DNA of 7,357 nt. Source: Phycisphaerales bacterium (GTDB lineage: Bacteria > Planctomycetota > Phycisphaerae > Phycisphaerales > UBA1924). Position numbers and translations under genes: made by a program. Where the stretch lies: positions 853 through 8,209 of the forward strand of contig DOJA01000247.1 of assembly GCA_003511945.1 (NCBI GenBank), given 5' to 3'. This document shows, piece by piece, positions 5,145 through 7,357 of the stretch (its first letter is position 1; every line of letters starts with the position of its first letter). A model generated the notes under the pieces. That model was not told where the DNA came from. It saw nothing but the letters and a program-made list of their open reading frames with translations, and did no database searches.

Positions 5145-5747
5145 ATGGCCGTTGCCCGAACCGTTGCCGCTGTTCAATCGCCCGCTCGTGCCCTGCCCAA
5201 GGCGGTCGGCGTCGTCGGGTTCGCGCTGCTGACGGCGCTTCTCGCGCAGGTGACTATTCCTGTCCCCGGTTCGCCCGTGCCCATCACGCTCCAGACCCTG
5301 GCGGTGACGCTGGCCCCCCTCGCGCTCGGCGCATGGGGCGGGGCGGCGAGCATGGCGCTCTACCTCGCGTTCGGGCTCGTCGGGCTGCCCGTCTACGCCG
5401 GCGCCTCCGGCGGCTGGCAGGTCGTCCAGGGCGCGACCTTCGGCTACCTGCTCGGGTTCGTCCTGTGCCAGCCGGCGATGGCGTGGGCGCTCGGCCGCGC
5501 CAAGGACCGCGCGCCCTCCCTCCGGCGCGCTCTCGCGTCGATGGTCGTCGGTCACGCCGTCGTCTTCGCGCTGGGGCTCGCCTGGCTGTGGGTGACGCTG
5601 AATCAGGGTGAACGGAACTTCGGTGTGGCAGAGACCTTGTCGCTGGGGCTGTGGCCTTACCTCCCCGGTTCGGTGTTCAAGAGCGCGCTCGCGCTGCTGG
5701 TGGCCCGCGACCTCACGATCTGGGCCCGGCGCCAGGGCTGGCGCTGA
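5145..5747 (+). CDS. bioY: BioY family biotin transporter (ECF S-component)
   Basis: This integral membrane protein binds biotin and imports it, either alone or energised by a shared ECF ATPase/T module. The 200-residue product has the usual family length and is almost entirely hydrophobic, with about six membrane segments. Family signatures are TIPVPGSPVPITLQTLAV (about residues 37-54), GLVGLPVYAGASGGW followed by GATFGYLLGF, GHAVVFALGLAWL, and the C-terminal GLWPYLPGSVFKSALAL. The N-terminal 20 residues are a polar lead before the first helix. The start is supported by GGAG at 6 nt and a good -10 box. No ecfA, ecfT or biotin synthesis gene lies beside it, so it is a solitary BioY. This suggests the organism scavenges biotin, but biosynthesis elsewhere in the genome is not excluded. 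Confidence 0.93.
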   Translation: MAVARTVAAVQSPARALPKAVGVVGFALLTALLAQVTIPVPGSPVPITLQTLAVTLAPLALGAWGGAASMALYLAFGLVGLPVYAGASGGWQVVQGATFGYLLGFVLCQPAMAWALGRAKDRAPSLRRALASMVVGHAVVFALGLAWLWVTLNQGERNFGVAETLSLGLWPYLPGSVFKSALALLVARDLTIWARRQGWR

Positions 5748-5749
5748 CC

Positions 5750-5777
5750 CGCCCGAGGGACCCCCCGAGCCCGGGCG
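5750..5777 (+). terminator. Weak hairpin after bioY
   Basis: CGCCCG (5750-5755) pairs with CGGGCG (5772-5777), starting 2 bp after the bioY stop. There is no T-run, so intrinsic termination is doubtful. Confidence 0.3.
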
Positions 5778-5821
5778 AATTCCTGTAAGCAACCCCAAAA
5801 TAGAAAAGATCGCGTGAAGAT

Positions 5822-5849
5822 TTGGCAAACGCCGATTCGGCGATAGGTT
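5822..5849 (+). promoter_or_regulatory. Candidate promoter of the exported-protein gene
   Basis: TTGGCA (5822-5827, 4 of 6 to TTGACA), a 16-bp spacer and TAGGTT (5844-5849, 3 of 6 to TATAAT), in the most AT-rich stretch of the window. A small hairpin, CGCCG/CGGCG (5830-5842), lies in the spacer. Use of this promoter would put the G-run repeat and two hairpins into a leader of about 220 nt. Confidence 0.35.
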
Positions 5850-5889
5850 TACTTTCGTCGCCGACGACTGAAGCCGTCCGTTCGTGCGC

Positions 5890-5984
5890 CGGGGGGGTGC
5901 ACCCGGGGGGTGCACCCGGGGCGTGAACCCGCGGGGTGCATCCGGGGGGTGCATCCGGGGGGGGGTGTGTCGGGGGGCGGGTCC
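5890..5984 (+). repeat. 13-bp G-run tandem repeat, G-quadruplex-prone
   Basis: Five units of 13-14 bp (5890, 5904, 5917, 5930 and 5943) follow the pattern CGGGGGGTGCAYC, with changes in units 3 (CGTGAA) and 4 (CGCGGGG). Two degenerate units follow (5956-5970 and 5971-5984), with G-runs of 9 and 6. All G-runs are on the plus strand, six of them at least 4 long and separated by short loops, which meets the usual G-quadruplex pattern. The block lies about 95-190 bp before the start at 6078. Confidence 0.8.
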
Positions 5985-6005
5985 GTCTTCAGGCCCGGCG
6001 ATGAA

Positions 6006-6028
6006 CTCGGGGACGCGTCTGCCCCGAG
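6006..6028 (+). promoter_or_regulatory. Leader hairpin 1 of the exported-protein gene
   Basis: CTCGGGG (6006-6012) and CCCCGAG (6022-6028) are perfect 7-bp arms around a 9-nt loop. It sits between the G-run repeat and the second hairpin at 6051. It may belong to a structured mRNA leader. Confidence 0.35.
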
Positions 6029-6050
6029 GCGAGTGGGGTTGGTGCAAAGT

Positions 6051-6069
6051 CGCGGCTTAGCCGCGGAGG
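6051..6069 (+). promoter_or_regulatory. Hairpin abutting the Shine-Dalgarno site of the exported-protein gene
   Basis: CGCGGC (6051-6056), TTA, GCCGCG (6060-6065) form a 6-bp stem. The ribosome site GGAGG (6065-6069, 8 nt before the ATG) begins at the last stem base. Stacking on or partial masking of the ribosome site is possible. The GGAGG decides the start at 6078. Confidence 0.45.
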
Positions 6070-6077
6070 GAACGGAC

Positions 6078-6740
6078 ATGTTGGGCAGAATCGCGTCAAA
6101 CCGGAAGGTATCGCTGCGCGCGGGCGCTCTCGTGGGGGCGCTCGCGGTGGCGGGTCTGGCCGGGCAGGCCTCGGCCGGAAGGATCAACATCCACATCGTC
6201 GGGCCGGGCGGCTATGGCGTCTGGATTCACATCCTGCATCAGCATCAGTCGTGGTCCAACCTCAGCCCGGACCTCTCCTCCGGCCACCTGAGCTACATGG
6301 TGCCCACCCTGGACCCCGCCATGGGGCTCGGCTACACCCTCACCGACGGCACGGCTCTCACCGGCGCTGATGCCACCGGCGTCATGGGCGGGGTTGATGT
6401 CTCCGGCGTCGGCTCGCCCCAGATGGACTTGGCCGGGATCTCGATCTGGATCACCTGGGGCAAGAACGGGCGGGGCGGCGGCATTCACCTGATCGATCTC
6501 TTCGGCTCGTCCCTCGCGTTCGAGGGCGTGACGCCCGACGGCAAGCTTGCCTACGGCGCCCACGGGCTCAACATCCCCGTCGCCTTCCACGAGACCGAAA
6601 ACGGCGTCGGCAAACTGGGCGTCAACAACCTCGTCGTTACCGACCTGGAGTGGGTCTCCGACGCGCAGCTCCCCGCCCCGGGCGCCCTGGCTCTGGGCGC
6701 CGTCGGCCTCTTCGCGGCCTCCCGCCGGCGTCGGGGCTGA
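6078..6740 (+). CDS. Exported protein with PEP-CTERM-like C-terminal anchor
   Basis: The function is unknown. The 220-residue product has a signal peptide (basic start, hydrophobic 15-29, probable cleavage after GQASA at residue 33) and a mature part of about 165 residues before the tail. The C-terminus is PAPGALALGAVGLF (199-212) followed by AASRRRRG, the Pro-motif, membrane helix and arginine cluster of PEP-CTERM/exosortase-type sorting signals as seen in planctomycetes. The mature part starts GRINIHIVGPGGYGVWIH and is rich in Gly, Ile, His and Asp, with a single cysteine-free chain; no catalytic motif is recognised. The pattern resembles small beta-rich surface proteins. The true start is the ATG at 6078 with GGAGG; the frame upstream is repeat. 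A monocistronic unit is likely, since a good terminator follows and the leader is long and structured. No exosortase gene is in view. Confidence 0.85.
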   Translation: MLGRIASNRKVSLRAGALVGALAVAGLAGQASAGRINIHIVGPGGYGVWIHILHQHQSWSNLSPDLSSGHLSYMVPTLDPAMGLGYTLTDGTALTGADATGVMGGVDVSGVGSPQMDLAGISIWITWGKNGRGGGIHLIDLFGSSLAFEGVTPDGKLAYGAHGLNIPVAFHETENGVGKLGVNNLVVTDLEWVSDAQLPAPGALALGAVGLFAASRRRRG

Positions 6741-6786
6741 CGCGGGCCCCAGTCCCCACACCCCAGTCCCCCCGTCTTCCGCCCCT

Positions 6787-6823
6787 CGCCCCCGGTGGTG
6801 CAACCTGGGCCGGGGGGCGTTTT
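6787..6823 (+). terminator. Rho-independent terminator after the exported-protein gene
   Basis: CGCCCCCGG (6787-6795) pairs with CCGGGGGGCG (6810-6819), nine pairs with one bulged G, around a 14-nt loop. TTTT follows at 6820-6823. It lies 47 bp after the stop codon and separates this gene from atpD. Confidence 0.7.
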
Positions 6824-6829
6824 CCATCC

Positions 6830-6859
6830 TTGGACGCCCCGACCGCCTGTCGGTATCCT
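6830..6859 (+). promoter_or_regulatory. Candidate atpD promoter
   Basis: TTGGAC (6830-6835), an 18-bp spacer and TATCCT (6854-6859, 4 of 6 to TATAAT) lie directly after the terminator. The leader would be about 80 nt. GGAG at 6936-6939, 8 nt before the ATG at 6948, is the ribosome site. Together they suggest that atpD begins its own transcription unit. Confidence 0.4.
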
Positions 6860-6947
6860 TCCTCTCCCCCTGCGCTGCCGCCCTGATGGGTGGGCACGCG
6901 CCGGGTCGGCGAATCAACCTCCATCCCCGCTTCTCGGAGTTGCGCGC

Positions 6948-7357
6948 ATGGCCTCCACCGGCGTGATCACCCAGGTCATCGGTTCCACCTTCGACGCCCA
7001 GTTCCCCGAGGACCAGCTCCCGGACATCTACAACGCCGTCAGCGTCGATGCGCAGACCCGTGCGGGGCACCTCAAGATCACTGGCGAGGTCCAGAAGCAC
7101 CTCGGCGGGGGGCGCGTCCGCTGCGTCGCGCTCGGATCGACCGACGGCATGAGCCGCGGGCTCAAGGCCCTCGACCTGGGCGGACCCGTGCAGGTCCCCG
7201 TCGGCGAGCAGGTCCTCGGGCGCGTCTTCAACCTGCTGGGCGAGCCCGTCGACGAGGCCGGCCCCGTGCAGACCAGCAAAAAGCGCGGCATCCACCAGAC
7301 CCCGCCCGAGTTCGCCGAGCTCAACCCCCGCACCGAGATCCTCGTCACCGGCATCAA
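6948..7357 (+). CDS. atpD: ATP synthase F1 beta subunit (N-terminal part)
   Basis: This is the catalytic beta subunit of the F1 head, which makes or hydrolyses ATP coupled to ion flow across the membrane. Only the first 136 residues are in the window. They cover the N-terminal beta-barrel (GVITQVIGSTFDAQFPED, LPDIYNAV, VRCVALGSTDGMSRGLKALD) and the lead into the nucleotide domain (GRVFNLLGEPVDE, then PEFAELNPRTEILVTGIK). The Walker A loop lies just beyond the edge. The start has GGAG at 8 nt. The gene is not preceded by atpA and atpG, the usual neighbours, but by a terminator and an unrelated gene, so it heads a unit. This could be a split atpD-atpC cluster or the atpD-first order of N-type ATPases. 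The visible part cannot decide. Confidence 0.95.
   Translation, partial: MASTGVITQVIGSTFDAQFPEDQLPDIYNAVSVDAQTRAGHLKITGEVQKHLGGGRVRCVALGSTDGMSRGLKALDLGGPVQVPVGEQVLGRVFNLLGEPVDEAGPVQTSKKRGIHQTPPEFAELNPRTEILVTGI

Larger units (their letters stand above)
5748..6077. other. 330-bp intergenic region between bioY and the exported-protein gene
   Basis: No credible gene lies here. The plus-strand frame that extends upstream of 6078 translates the G-run repeat into a Gly/His/Pro-rich string and is not believed. The region holds a weak hairpin after bioY, an AT-richer stretch (about 5785-5855) unlike the rest of the window, a promoter candidate, a 13-bp G-rich tandem repeat and two hairpins before the next start codon. 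Confidence 0.6.

Noticed and set aside
5855..5867. Perfect small palindrome TCGTCG-C-CGACGA as an operator
   Set aside because: Short palindromes of this kind are frequent in GC-rich DNA, and there is no regulator gene or second copy to support it.
5890..5984. CRISPR array
   Set aside because: Units are 13-15 bp and contiguous, with no unique spacers and no cas genes nearby.
4848..6047. 399-residue minus-strand frame over the IS end, bioY and the G-run repeat
   Set aside because: It is antisense to bioY, and its N-terminal half translates the tandem repeat and flanking intergenic DNA into a Pro/Arg/His string.
5910..6077. Upstream in-frame extension of the exported protein to an ATG at 5910
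   Set aside because: It would translate the G-run repeat and bury the signal peptide. The ATG at 6078 has GGAGG at 8 nt and opens a normal signal peptide.
6096..7295. 399-residue minus-strand frame across the exported-protein gene and atpD
   Set aside because: It is antisense to two supported genes and crosses a terminator; no motifs are present.
1..7357. A new multi-gene system (defence, toxin-antitoxin or biosynthetic cluster)
   Set aside because: The genes are mostly recognised housekeeping functions in separate units with their own starts and terminators; nothing links them as one system.

Overview
The window is about two-thirds G+C and looks like chromosome from a planctomycete, most likely of the class Phycisphaerae. 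Two lineage-type marks support this. One is a membrane protein ending in a CxxCGYDLRG...CPECG zinc ribbon. The other is an exported protein ending in a PEP-CTERM-like tail (PAPGALALGAVGLF followed by SRRRR). The assignment rests on pattern recognition, with no database search.

Layout. On the minus strand are lysS (class II lysyl-tRNA synthetase; 3' end beyond base 1) and, upstream of it, a small membrane protein with two zinc ribbons (1462-2115). This second gene diverges across 54 bp from a plus-strand phosphofructokinase gene (2170-3285). A TatD-type metal-dependent hydrolase follows (3384-4175). An IS630-type insertion sequence, wrecked by internal deletions, sits directly against the tatD stop codon (about 4173-4935). 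Then come bioY (biotin transporter S-component, 5145-5747), an AT-richer spacer holding a G-run tandem repeat (5890-5984), a secreted PEP-CTERM-like protein of unknown function (6078-6740) with a good intrinsic terminator, and the first 136 codons of atpD (ATP synthase beta subunit).

The genes are mainly housekeeping (translation, glycolysis, nucleic-acid or DNA-end hydrolysis, vitamin uptake, ATP synthesis). They look like separate transcription units, not one pathway. No defence system, CRISPR array, tRNA or rRNA was found.

The most interesting signals are structural. A GC-rich palindromic repeat has been absorbed in frame into lysS. Four genes lack a Shine-Dalgarno sequence and instead carry a -10-like hexamer 6-8 nt before the start codon, which suggests leaderless mRNAs. 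The phosphofructokinase mixes ATP-type and PPi-type signature residues. A G-quadruplex-prone 13-bp tandem repeat lies in the probable leader of the secreted protein gene. I do not see a convincing new multi-gene system.
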